Source of the DNA: Thermofilaceae archaeon
Lineage (GTDB): Archaea; Thermoproteota; Thermoprotei; Thermofilales; Thermofilaceae
DNA length: 12,141 nucleotides
Direction of reading: 5' to 3'
Assembly (NCBI GenBank): GCA_027017025.1
Contig: JALURH010000121.1
Coordinates: forward strand, 1 to 12,141
The translations under genes and the position numbers were made by a program. Below the pieces are notes generated by a model, which saw only the letters and a program-made list of their open reading frames with translations, was not told where the DNA came from and ran no database searches. This document shows, one piece after another, positions 5,270 to 12,117 of this stretch; the stretch's first letter is position 1, and each line of letters begins with the position of its first letter.

Positions 5270-6029
5270 GGGAAATAATTTCTGAAACTCTACTTAAAAA
5301 CCTGGAATCTAGCATAGATTCAAGCTTTATAGGAGTTACAGATATATAGCCCTTAATTACTTCACAGATATCACTTCCAGGAGTTGAACACACGTAATCT
5401 TCTAGAAACCAGCTACCTGCTTCGAGAACATTGCCTGCAGTTTTTACATATATCCTGTGTATGGGTTTTCTCTCAATAAATGTAGCTTTTATCCCCTTAA
5501 TTTCCCATGAGGGGACATTAATATTTACTATATCGATGTCCTCTGCAAGTTTCTCCCGTAAAAAAGCCTTAGCTACTTCTATGGCTAGTCTAGCTGGTAT
5601 AACGTAATTATCTTTGTTAAAGGACTTAAATTCTTCCCAATGTCTAGCTACGAGAGAAGACGCTACAGCTGGTATACCCCTTATCGCTGCTTCAAATGCA
5701 GCACCTAGGGTCCCAGAAGACAATATATCCCATATACCGAGATTAGGACCAATATTAACACCGCATAGAACGATATCTACCCTATCTATGAGTACGTCTA
5801 AGGCTGCTGATACTGCATCAGCTGGAGTACCGTCTACGATAAACGTCTTTACGCCCCAAAGTTCTCTTTCTTCGTAGGAGACTCTAAATTTAACTGCTTT
5901 TCCACTACCACTACGCTGTCCAGATGGTATAGCTAAATATAGTTTAAAACCGGCCTTAAGAGCTTCCTCAATAAGAGCCTCTAAGCCAGGGCTCCCTGGA
6001 CCATCATCATTAGTTACTAGCGCTATCAT
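5256..6029 (-). CDS. surE: 5'/3'-nucleotidase SurE
   Basis: SurE is a divalent-metal-dependent phosphatase that removes phosphate from nucleoside monophosphates and is widespread in archaea and bacteria. The 257-residue length is normal for the family. All signature elements are present: TNDDG (6-10) with metal ligands D8 and D9, SGQRSGSGKAV (36-46) with a likely metal-binding S40, DGTPADAV (66-73), CGVNIGPNLG (89-98) with N92, and SGTLGAAFEA (105-114). The protein is cytosolic with no signal peptide. The start at 6029 is the first residue of the conserved strand MIALVTNDDG. A CTTAAG-type TATA element about 28 bp upstream suggests a leaderless transcript. It is followed on the same strand by the flavoprotein gene 25 bp further on, which has its own promoter. 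Confidence 0.93.
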   Translation of the reverse strand: MIALVTNDDGPGSPGLEALIEEALKAGFKLYLAIPSGQRSGSGKAVKFRVSYEERELWGVKTFIVDGTPADAVSAALDVLIDRVDIVLCGVNIGPNLGIWDILSSGTLGAAFEAAIRGIPAVASSLVARHWEEFKSFNKDNYVIPARLAIEVAKAFLREKLAEDIDIVNINVPSWEIKGIKATFIERKPIHRIYVKTAGNVLEAGSWFLEDYVCSTPGSDICEVIKGYISVTPIKLESMLDSRFLSRVSEIISHLNI

Positions 6030-6055
6030 TTCAGGCTCAAGAAGTAAACAATGTA

Positions 6056-6064
6056 TCGCTTAAG
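6056..6064 (-). promoter_or_regulatory. TATA-like box of surE
   Basis: On the minus strand ACTTAAGCG lies 27-35 bp before ATG 6029, the spacing expected for a leaderless archaeal mRNA. Confidence 0.4.
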
Positions 6065-6123
6065 TAGTTTACATCAAAATAGATAGCTCTGGTACAACAC
6101 CTGGTTACTATATGAATGTTATT

Positions 6124-6140
6124 ACGAAAAACTTATATAG
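6124..6140 (+). promoter_or_regulatory. BRE/TATA promoter of the cysteine-repeat gene
   Basis: ACGAAAAACTTATATAG combines a purine-rich BRE-like part with a clear TATA box. Transcription would begin near 6160, giving an untranslated leader of about 65 bases before ATG 6226. That is longer than for the other first genes here. Confidence 0.5.
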
Positions 6141-6225
6141 ATATGTTCCAAGTGGCCCATCAGTTTACATCTTGTTAACGACCACTTTATTCTGGCTTCT
6201 ACGAAACTAGGTGGTAGTGGTATTA

Positions 6226-6561
6226 ATGAATGTACCGATAAATACGCTAGTGACAGAGTGTCCCAAGAAGGATACAGTGACAGTATCCCAGTGTAGAAGC
6301 TGCCCATACTTTAGGGGGCTTGAGGGTATATGGCCTCAGGTAAAAATAAAGTGTGCGTTAACGCCGACAAAGCCGAGAAAAGTTGAGTTAATCCTACATT
6401 GCCCCCTAGCGCACAAACACGTATCCTTCAAGAAATGTCTTAAATGTCCACTACACCAAGGTTTCTACGGTTTCCACGATAATTCGCCAATAGTCTATTG
6501 TGGAGTTGGTAACAAGAAGTTTGTCGAGAAAACACCTCTACTTATTGCCCCATTTTTCTAG
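6226..6561 (+). CDS. Small protein with two copies of a four-cysteine metal-binding motif
   Basis: This 111-residue protein is built from two repeats of one pattern. Repeat 1 has C12-x10-C23-x2-C26-x16-C43; repeat 2 has C59-x11-C71-x2-C74-x17-C92. In both, the central CxxC is followed by P...G..G (CPYFRGLEG and CPLHQGFYG). Eight cysteines arranged like this strongly suggest two zinc sites or iron-sulfur clusters. I do not recognise the family; nothing indicates an enzyme active site or a membrane segment. ATG 6226 is preferred over GTG 6211 because GGTGGT (6210-6215) sits ten bases before it. The last 24 bases overlap the 3' end of the convergent kinase gene. DNA or RNA binding or a structural metal role are possible, but neither is shown. 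Confidence 0.75.
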   Translation: MNVPINTLVTECPKKDTVTVSQCRSCPYFRGLEGIWPQVKIKCALTPTKPRKVELILHCPLAHKHVSFKKCLKCPLHQGFYGFHDNSPIVYCGVGNKKFVEKTPLLIAPFF

Positions 6562-7284
6562 ATGTCTTTCAATGATAGATAATATTTCGTTGAACACGTA
6601 TTCGGGGGGTGGGGAAGCATCAACGACGTAGTAGCTCCGCTCCCTAGCTATTTCCAAGTAGGCCTCCCTAACCTTCCTCTGTAAATCGACGTATTCAAAC
6701 CTGGTTTTCTCTCTACTATCTATCCTAGATAGAGCAGTCTCTACATCTGTATCAAGGATAATCACCACGTCTGGTGTGAGAACACCTCTATTCATCATCT
6801 CTACTAGGCCTAAGGGAGCCCCTCTCACGGTTTGGAAGACTAGGCTGGAGACAACAGATCTATCGCTAATAACGATCTTCCCCTCCTCCAGAGAGGGCAA
6901 CACAACTTTTCTCTGTAGAATCAACCTATCGACCGCAAAAACCATAGCCTCCGTAATTGGATCCAAGAGATTCCTAAAAAGGAAATCTCTTATTAGGTCA
7001 TGGTATGGCTCCTTAACTACTTCGACGCTAAACCCTCTCCTCCTAAGCTCTCCACTAACCAACCTGGTCTGTAGGGTTTTACCAACGCCATCGATACCTT
7101 CAAACGCAACATACAGCCCCCGAGTGGACCTAGTTGGACGCTGCGGCAACTTAAATCTCCTTAAATCTAGGTGTAGCGGGCTCCTACATCTTGGACATAA
7201 ACTCACCTTAACGTAGTAGCCTTCGCATGCAGTATACTCGTTCACCAGGGGGTCAACACTTCTCCTACATTTCTGGCAGTACAT
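6538..7284 (-). CDS. tmk: Thymidylate kinase with N-terminal zinc ribbon
   Basis: Residues 56-248 form a P-loop nucleoside monophosphate kinase of the thymidylate kinase family, which makes dTDP from dTMP and ATP. GIDGVGKT (63-70) is the P-loop, DR (141-142) the conserved acidic-basic pair, and SRIDSREKTRFE with LQRKVREAYLEIA (201-213) the family's lid and following helix. Ahead of it is an extra domain of about 45 residues with C3-x2-C6 and C30-x2-C33, a zinc ribbon, joined by a basic linker (RRFKLPQRPTRSTR). The usual DRY..S..AYQ motif reads DRSVVSSLVFQ and the usual EPGGT reads EPYHD, so substrate preference may differ. ATG 7284 has GAGG four bases upstream. It could also be another deoxynucleotide kinase; dTMP is the best guess. 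Confidence 0.82.
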   Translation of the reverse strand: MYCQKCRRSVDPLVNEYTACEGYYVKVSLCPRCRSPLHLDLRRFKLPQRPTRSTRGLYVAFEGIDGVGKTLQTRLVSGELRRRGFSVEVVKEPYHDLIRDFLFRNLLDPITEAMVFAVDRLILQRKVVLPSLEEGKIVISDRSVVSSLVFQTVRGAPLGLVEMMNRGVLTPDVVIILDTDVETALSRIDSREKTRFEYVDLQRKVREAYLEIARERSYYVVDASPPPEYVFNEILSIIERHLEKWGNK

Positions 7285-7378
7285 CTATCCTCGGAACTAT
7301 TTAGTCTAGCATAGCTAAAAACATTTACAATAATTGTCCCAAACCAAGGTAAAATATATACACAGAAAATTCAGAAAG

Positions 7379-7396
7379 TAAAAAATAAAAAATATT
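7379..7396 (-). terminator. T-rich terminator after the solute-binding protein gene
   Basis: Directly after the stop codon of the binding-protein gene, the minus strand reads a run of T tracts interrupted by single A residues (complement of AAAAAATAAAAAATATTT). This is a strong archaeal termination signal and separates the gene from tmk downstream. Confidence 0.6.
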
Positions 7397-7397
7397 T

Positions 7398-8855
7398 TTA
7401 GTCCTCAAATATTACGACGTCTCCAAGTGCTTGTACATCAGCTAGTAGTTGCTCGTAGGCTTGCTCCGGCGTTGCAGCGCCTGTCTCAATAGCGCTTAAT
7501 GCCCTAAAGATAGCGTCGTTGTATTCGCCCCACTTCGGGTGCATTGGGATAAACGTTGTGTAGTCAAGCATGTAAGCTACTTCAGCTAGGAACTTATCCT
7601 CCTGGTACTTCGTATCAGTTATCTGGCTCCTCAGTATAGCTAAGTGGGCGCTATTGACAGAGTGGAGGGAATTGATGTGTGGATCGGTGGCTAACGTTAT
7701 TATGAGAAAAGCTACTTCTGGGTACTTGCACTGGCTAGTAACCATGTAGACTAGTGGGTGGCTCAATGTAACTGGCTTCTTCCCTGGCTCGCCAGCTGGG
7801 TGCAACATAAAGCCTACGTTCTCCCAGAAGCTCTCCTCAGTAAGACCATATTTCTGGATCCACTCTGCCTTATGCCATGTACCGCCAGAAGCAAATAGTG
7901 CTTCACCCTTAGTGAATGGTTCATGGAATAGTGACTTCCAGTCGCCACCTAGCTGGTTCGGGTTAACTACCCCCATTTCAACAGCTTTGCCGAAGAATTC
8001 TGCCCATTTCTTCCAAGCGCTCTTCGTGAAAACCATCTTTCCAGATTCAGAATCCCATAACCTACCGCCAAAAGCTAGGTAGAACTGTATATAGTCCCAT
8101 CCCTTAGAGGCTCTATGTACGAGACCCCATTTCACCAAGCCCTTATCTTTGGCTTCTTTAGCCACCCTAAGTAGGTCGTCTAGGGTGAATTCACCTTTCC
8201 TAACTTTCTCTGGTAGTGCCTCAATCTCTGCCTCGCTCCAGCCTAGCTTTCTTAGAACATCTTTCCTAAAGTATATCGGCCTAGCCTCAGTGTCCTGTGG
8301 AATAGCCCAAGTCTTACCCTTATATTTTACAGACTCCCATAGCACAGGGAATATATCGTAGTAGACTGTGTCCCAGTACTTTTTAATATAATCGTCTAGC
8401 GGGATAATGTAGCCTGCTTCAGCGTGCGTAGGTACGTCTTCGTGTCCAGTTAGATAGATACATGGGCCTTTACCTGCTTTCATAGCGAGCAAGAACCTCT
8501 TCTTGTAGTCAGCCCAGCTCTGTGTCCAGAAGAAGCCAGTAATTTTTACACGTATATTGGAGCCTAGGTCTTCAAGCATCTTGTTAAGCTTATCCGCTGC
8601 TATCTTTAGGTTCTCAAACCTATATACCGATGGTTCATCTGGACCAACAGTCCAAGCCTCAATTGTTATTTCCTGTGGGGCTTTAGCAGCCTCTAGCTGT
8701 GCTTTTAGCTCCTCAACCTGTTTTTTAACTGCTTCGTACTCGGAGACTGGGACTCCTTTTGGTGCAACAAAATAGCCTATCGCTGCGCCAACTATTATAC
8801 CGACAATTAATAAGGCGATTGCTATACCACTTATCTTTGTTCCTTTCTCACCCAT
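7398..8855 (-). CDS. Membrane-anchored ABC transporter solute-binding protein (carbohydrate-type, family 1)
   Basis: This 485-residue protein should capture a solute outside the cell and deliver it to the permeases encoded divergently. It starts with MGEKGTKISG, then one hydrophobic segment (about 9-30), and no lipobox cysteine. The segment is either an uncleaved anchor or a prepilin-type signal of the kind seen on Sulfolobus sugar-binding proteins. A short charged, coiled-coil-like stalk follows (VSEYEAVKKQVEELKAQLEAA, about 37-57). The rest has the periplasmic-binding fold typical of the carbohydrate class, with WTVGPDEPS at the first strand and conserved segments around TGHEDVPTHAEAGYI and ALFASGGTWHKAEW. 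I prefer ATG 8855, with GGGGAG just upstream; an in-frame ATG at 8888 would add 11 residues and fits a leaderless transcript from the TATA box at 8911-8918. The substrate cannot be told. Confidence 0.85.
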   Translation of the reverse strand: MGEKGTKISGIAIALLIVGIIVGAAIGYFVAPKGVPVSEYEAVKKQVEELKAQLEAAKAPQEITIEAWTVGPDEPSVYRFENLKIAADKLNKMLEDLGSNIRVKITGFFWTQSWADYKKRFLLAMKAGKGPCIYLTGHEDVPTHAEAGYIIPLDDYIKKYWDTVYYDIFPVLWESVKYKGKTWAIPQDTEARPIYFRKDVLRKLGWSEAEIEALPEKVRKGEFTLDDLLRVAKEAKDKGLVKWGLVHRASKGWDYIQFYLAFGGRLWDSESGKMVFTKSAWKKWAEFFGKAVEMGVVNPNQLGGDWKSLFHEPFTKGEALFASGGTWHKAEWIQKYGLTEESFWENVGFMLHPAGEPGKKPVTLSHPLVYMVTSQCKYPEVAFLIITLATDPHINSLHSVNSAHLAILRSQITDTKYQEDKFLAEVAYMLDYTTFIPMHPKWGEYNDAIFRALSAIETGAATPEQAYEQLLADVQALGDVVIFED

Positions 8856-8910
8856 ATTTCTCCCCAAGGGGAAGGGGATGTTTCCCATTAAATTACTTAC
8901 TTAGATTTAC

Positions 8911-8922
8911 CTTTAAGTTTTT
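8911..8922 (-). promoter_or_regulatory. Promoter of the solute-binding protein gene
   Basis: On the minus strand AAAAACTTAAAG combines an A-rich BRE-like part with a TATA-like CTTAAA, centred about 26 bp before 8888. Transcription should begin near 8888, either leaderless with the upstream ATG or with a 33-base leader before ATG 8855. Confidence 0.5.
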
Positions 8923-8975
8923 CGGAAAAGTAAAAAATAGTATATATTACTGTAGATACTAAATAGAGCTATAAG

Positions 8976-8985
8976 GTTTATAAAC
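8976..8985. promoter_or_regulatory. 10-bp palindrome in the divergent transporter promoter region
   Basis: GTTTATAAAC is a perfect palindrome lying between the binding-protein promoter and the permease promoter, inside the 269-bp divergent region that holds no gene. It could bind a sugar-responsive regulator, but A/T-rich palindromes of this size are common by chance. Confidence 0.2.
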
Positions 8986-9053
8986 ACTACTATATGTTTT
9001 AGTTAAATAAATTATAGCCACAGTCTTCGAGAACATATACATGTACTTTTCCC

Positions 9054-9070
9054 ACTATATATTTAAATAG
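9054..9070 (+). promoter_or_regulatory. TATA box of the permease operon
   Basis: ACTATATATTTAAATAG is a strong TATA-like stretch. Transcription from it would start near 9090, giving a leader of about 35 bases that contains the ribosome binding site GGTGA (9113-9117). Confidence 0.5.
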
Positions 9071-9112
9071 ATTATTTCTCTAATAACTCAATAGATAAGG
9101 TGGTTAAATCTA

Positions 9113-9117
9113 GGTGA
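9113..9117 (+). promoter_or_regulatory. Ribosome binding site supporting a TTG start
   Basis: GGTGA lies seven bases before TTG 9125, the most upstream start codon consistent with the permease N-terminus. No ATG is available near the beginning of the conserved reading frame. Confidence 0.6.
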
Positions 9118-9124
9118 AAGGGGT

Positions 9125-10078
9125 TTGCCCCTAGGATTTAAGAGAATAAAAATACCGTATCTCTACATCTTTATCTCCCCAGCTGTAATCCTAATAGCTA
9201 CTTTCTTCATCATGCCAGTAATACTTACATTACTTATTAGCTTCACAGGTATGGATTATAAGCTCCAGTGGAACTGGATAGGCCTAGGAAACTACTATAG
9301 GATGCTTAGAGATAGGTGGGCACAACTTATTATGCGTAACACAATATTCTATGTGATTGCTACACTCGTATGCTTCAATGTAGGTATGGCACTCGTAATA
9401 TCTATACTCACAACACATATACACGATAAAACTGGCGCAGCATTTAGGGCAGCGTGGCTACTACCTAGAATTACTCCTTCAACAGTCTATATCGTGATTT
9501 GGAACTGGGCTCTTGCACCCTATCCATATGGTCTCTTCAACTGGGTTCTCCACACACTAGGATTCTCTGAGGTATCATTCCAGAAGTTTAACTTAAAGCC
9601 TATTCACCCATTCATACCTCTACCGTGGGTTTGGCTCTGGGTTATATTGGTTAACGGTTTCATAGGAGCGTCATTCGGTATGATTATATTCACGGCGGCT
9701 ATTAAGGCTATACCTATGGATTATATTAATGCTGCCAAGGTTGACGGAGCATCTACTCTCCAAACAATAAGATACGTAATCCTACCTATGATTAAGTGGC
9801 CTATACTCTTCGTTACAGCATACCAAACCTTATCCCTACTCACATCCTACGAACAAATATTACTCTTCACAGACGGTGGACCCGGCTACATGACAGAGGT
9901 ATGGGCTCTCTACTCCTTCCACAAAGCTTTCGCAGAGTACGCTGGTGCATTCGAGTTCGGCTACGGTGCTGCGCTAGCCGTAGTCCTAGTTGTTATTGGG
10001 CTGATAGCCTCGGTAGCATATTATAAAGTATTTAGGTTCCGCGAACTAATGCTAGAGTCCAAGATTGAGGTGACTTGA
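9125..10078 (+). CDS. ABC transporter permease, MalF-like
   Basis: This inner permease subunit of a carbohydrate-type ABC importer has 317 residues and about six membrane helices. The first spans roughly 11-39, the last about 280-300. The cytoplasmic EAA loop that docks with the ATPase is clear: YINAAKVDGASTLQTIRYVILP (200-221), with the invariant Gly208. The large extracytoplasmic loop before it (about 131-165) is a MalF-like trait. The TTG start is supported by GGTGA seven bases upstream. It is followed by its partner permease one base after the stop, so they are surely one operon. The substrate is unknown, and no ATPase gene accompanies it in this window. Confidence 0.9.
   Translation: MPLGFKRIKIPYLYIFISPAVILIATFFIMPVILTLLISFTGMDYKLQWNWIGLGNYYRMLRDRWAQLIMRNTIFYVIATLVCFNVGMALVISILTTHIHDKTGAAFRAAWLLPRITPSTVYIVIWNWALAPYPYGLFNWVLHTLGFSEVSFQKFNLKPIHPFIPLPWVWLWVILVNGFIGASFGMIIFTAAIKAIPMDYINAAKVDGASTLQTIRYVILPMIKWPILFVTAYQTLSLLTSYEQILLFTDGGPGYMTEVWALYSFHKAFAEYAGAFEFGYGAALAVVLVVIGLIASVAYYKVFRFRELMLESKIEVT
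10067..10073 (+). promoter_or_regulatory. Ribosome binding site of the second permease
   Basis: GAGGTGA lies six bases before ATG 10080 and inside the last codons of the first permease, which indicates translational coupling. Confidence 0.7.
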
Positions 10079-10079
10079 T

Positions 10080-10946
10080 ATGGCTAGGGTTACGGAGTAT
10101 ATTAAGGCATCTATACCGTATTTAATCCTCATAGCTATTACTACACCGATAGTACTAATGTATATCATGTTATTTGTTGCCTCATTTAGTAGAACAGTAT
10201 ATGGGTTAGTGCCTGACCAGATAACCATAAGTAACTGGAACTTCTTGTTGACTGGTTATATACAGGCTCCGGGAACAGGACAGGTAGAGGCTGGTCGCTA
10301 CCCCAACATATATATTGTTACATTTAACACATTTCTGCTAGCGCTTACCGTGGCGACACTTGAGGTAGTGTTCTCCTCTCTAGCAGCATACGCTATCTCA
10401 AGGTACAACTTCAAGGGTAGGAACCTCTTCCTAACTACAACCTTAATACTTCATAGCTTCCCAAGCATAACGCTGCTGATCGCTGTCTTCTATGTCCTAA
10501 ATATCCTAGGGCTTTTCGACACATTAATCGGTGTGATCCTAGTGAAAGTAGCGCTTGAGTTGCCGCTAGGTATCTGGATAATGAAGGGCTTCTACGACGG
10601 TATTCCATGGGACATGGAGATGTCTGCTCTAGTCGATGGATGTACAAGACTACAGACCTGGTGGAAAGTTATTATGCCTAACGTGAAGGGAGGTATAGCA
10701 TCTACAATGATCTTCGCCTTCCTCAGTGGATGGGCCGAGTATATCTTCATATTGACATTCATTGTCTCGCAACAGAACTGGACACTATCTATGCTTGTAG
10801 CCTCGATGATAGGTGAATGGAGATTCGTCGACTATGGACAGTTAGCTGCTGTATCATTCTTCTATATGCTGCCAGTAGTCATATTCTTCCTGTTCTTCCA
10901 GAAGTACCTACTTAGAATGACTATTGCAAGCAAAGGACCGATATAA
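10080..10946 (+). CDS. ABC transporter permease, MalG-like
   Basis: This is the second permease subunit, 288 residues with about six membrane helices (the first about 13-35, the last about 259-274). The EAA loop is present as IPWDMEMSALVDGCTRLQTWWKVIMP (about 175-200), with the conserved Gly187; its opening departs from the common EAAxxDGA, reading EMSALVDGC. A long loop after the first helix (about 40-80, QAPGTGQVEAGRYPN) is typical of the MalG group. It forms the membrane channel together with the preceding permease and receives solute from the divergently encoded binding protein. An oligo-T run 15 bp after the stop probably ends the operon, so an ATPase is not co-transcribed. Confidence 0.9.
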   Translation: MARVTEYIKASIPYLILIAITTPIVLMYIMLFVASFSRTVYGLVPDQITISNWNFLLTGYIQAPGTGQVEAGRYPNIYIVTFNTFLLALTVATLEVVFSSLAAYAISRYNFKGRNLFLTTTLILHSFPSITLLIAVFYVLNILGLFDTLIGVILVKVALELPLGIWIMKGFYDGIPWDMEMSALVDGCTRLQTWWKVIMPNVKGGIASTMIFAFLSGWAEYIFILTFIVSQQNWTLSMLVASMIGEWRFVDYGQLAAVSFFYMLPVVIFFLFFQKYLLRMTIASKGPI

Positions 10947-10960
10947 CGTGGCAGAAACCT

Positions 10961-10973
10961 CTTTTTCTTTTTT
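10961..10973 (+). terminator. Oligo-T terminator of the permease operon
   Basis: CTTTTTCTTTTTT begins 15 bp after the second permease stop codon and is the strongest T-run on the plus strand in this part of the window. Confidence 0.6.
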
Positions 10974-10989
10974 CCGGTAACAGTAATAG

Positions 10990-10997
10990 CTTAATAA
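10990..10997 (+). promoter_or_regulatory. TATA-like box of the membrane metallopeptidase gene
   Basis: CTTAATAA lies 29-36 bp before GTG 11026, which fits a promoter with a very short leader. Confidence 0.35.
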
Positions 10998-11025
10998 CTT
11001 AGGTTTTTCTCACTCAGTAGGAGAA

Positions 11026-11883
11026 GTGGTGATATCTTTGATAAATAGATGTGCAGAATTTAAGGCCGAGAATAGCCTCTATGAGTTATTTACTCTGGGC
11101 GTTATTCTAGCCCTATTACTAGGCTATTTGATACTTACAGCAAGAGGCTTTATGCTTGGTAAACCTGATATTAAGATTGACAATATCTCCGAGTTTATTC
11201 TTGTAGTAACATCACTATACCTAGCGTTACCTTTTCATGAATCACTACACGCTTTGGGCCTGAAGCTTTGTGGAACATCACCTAAGTTCTCTATTGAGCG
11301 TTTCAAGGAATACATCTTTATATTAAAGGTTGAAGACGGCTTATCGAGAGAATTTAGTTATGGAGAACTGGTTACTATATGTTCTCTCCCATTTCTAGGC
11401 TCAACCCTGTTTTCAATACTGAGCTTAAACTACGGTGTTCTAGATTACCCACTTTTTGTTCTATCTCTTCTAAATATTATGTTTGCTGCATGGGATACAT
11501 ACCTTATACTTGTTCTACGTGATATTCGGGAAGCAAATTTTATCTACAAAGGCACTAATATATGGGTTTTAGGTAACTGCAAGTTAATTAGCGAGAAACT
11601 AGCTACAAAGATGGATACTGAACGCTATACAAAGTATTGGGCTGGATGGACTTGGTTCTTCTTCTTTATAGTAATCGTAATGTTTATACTTGTTGAAGTA
11701 GGGTCTATAGGCTTTAGAGAGGGATTTACTCTACAGATAGGTCCCCTATTAATCTTCTCTGTAGAGCCCGTGGGAGAGGGTTTTAGGACAGTATTTAATC
11801 CTCTGAACGCATTCATGATCTCAGCCATATTAGCACTACCAATGGCATATTTTTCGAAGAAAATTAAAGAATGGTTAATATAG
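11026..11883 (+). CDS. Integral-membrane putative zinc metallopeptidase (DUF3267-like)
   Basis: This hydrophobic protein of up to 285 residues has about six predicted membrane segments (roughly 21-41, 56-70, 115-136, 141-163, 208-226, 260-276). HESLH (71-75) at the end of the second segment is a zincin HExxH motif. In the fourth segment, LLNIMFAAWDTYLIL (148-162) supplies N150 and D157, the kind of Asn...Asp pair that provides a third zinc ligand in DUF3267 and related site-2-protease-like families. The geometry fits an intramembrane or membrane-embedded protease, but the substrate is unknown. The start is open: GTG 11026, GTG 11029 (AGGAG five bases upstream) or TTG 11038 (GGTGAT four bases upstream); the outermost is given here. 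It has its own promoter and terminator region, so there is no operon link to the transporter. Family assignment rests on motifs only. Confidence 0.7.
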   Translation: MVISLINRCAEFKAENSLYELFTLGVILALLLGYLILTARGFMLGKPDIKIDNISEFILVVTSLYLALPFHESLHALGLKLCGTSPKFSIERFKEYIFILKVEDGLSREFSYGELVTICSLPFLGSTLFSILSLNYGVLDYPLFVLSLLNIMFAAWDTYLILVLRDIREANFIYKGTNIWVLGNCKLISEKLATKMDTERYTKYWAGWTWFFFFIVIVMFILVEVGSIGFREGFTLQIGPLLIFSVEPVGEGFRTVFNPLNAFMISAILALPMAYFSKKIKEWLI

Positions 11884-11894
11884 GGATAAGGATA

Positions 11895-11914
11895 TTACTT
11901 TCCTATTTCTTTAT
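11895..11914 (+). terminator. Pyrimidine-rich stretch after the metallopeptidase gene
   Basis: A run of T and C residues (TACTTTCCTATTTCTTTATC) starts 12 bp after the stop codon and may end transcription. It is weaker than the other T-runs in the window. Confidence 0.25.
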
Positions 11915-11943
11915 CCGTTCTCCGCTCTATCTGTATTTGTTGG

Positions 11944-12117
11944 TTTTTGTGGGTGTTGAGTTGTGGGTGGAGTTGTTCTCCAGCTCTATCCTCCTCTACA
12001 GGGAGGGTTTTAGGGGGTTGGGGGCTCCCTACACCCCGCCTAGGTATGCCTACATCCCGCCCCTACCTAGAGGCTTTCAAGCCTATTCTCCACCCCAACC
12101 CTTAACACCAACAAAAA
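11944..12117. ncRNA. Multi-branched inverted-repeat element, candidate structured RNA 3
   Basis: No coding frame is credible from 11884 to the window end. A long imperfect stem can form between 11944-11972 (TTTTTGTGGGTGTTGAG...GTGGAG) and 12088-12117 (CTCCACCCCAACCC...CAACAAAAA). Inside it are three clean hairpins: AGGGAG 12000-12005 with CTCCCT 12025-12030, CTAGGTA 12040-12046 with TACCTAG 12064-12070, and AGGCT 12071-12075 with AGCCT 12080-12084 around a TTCA loop. The G+C content is well above the neighbouring genes. A closed multi-branch fold of about 175 bases is the signature of a stable RNA in a hyperthermophile. Strand is not decided: I see no convincing promoter on either side. I do not recognise the family. 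Confidence 0.42.

Noticed and set aside
6066..6171. 10-bp direct repeat AGTTTACATC at 6066-6075 and 6162-6171
   Set aside because: One short repeat 96 bp apart in A/T-rich intergenic DNA is not beyond chance and lines up with no promoter element.
6776..7216. Plus-strand reading frame of 146 codons opposite tmk
   Set aside because: It is a shadow of the kinase gene, which has P-loop and zinc-ribbon motifs.
265..11953. GGTTTTTGTGGG shared by the minus strand near 263-276 and the plus strand near 11942-11953, suggesting inverted flanking copies
   Set aside because: The match is short and low-complexity (G/T only), and the flanking bases diverge quickly, so it does not establish a repeat pair or a mobile element.
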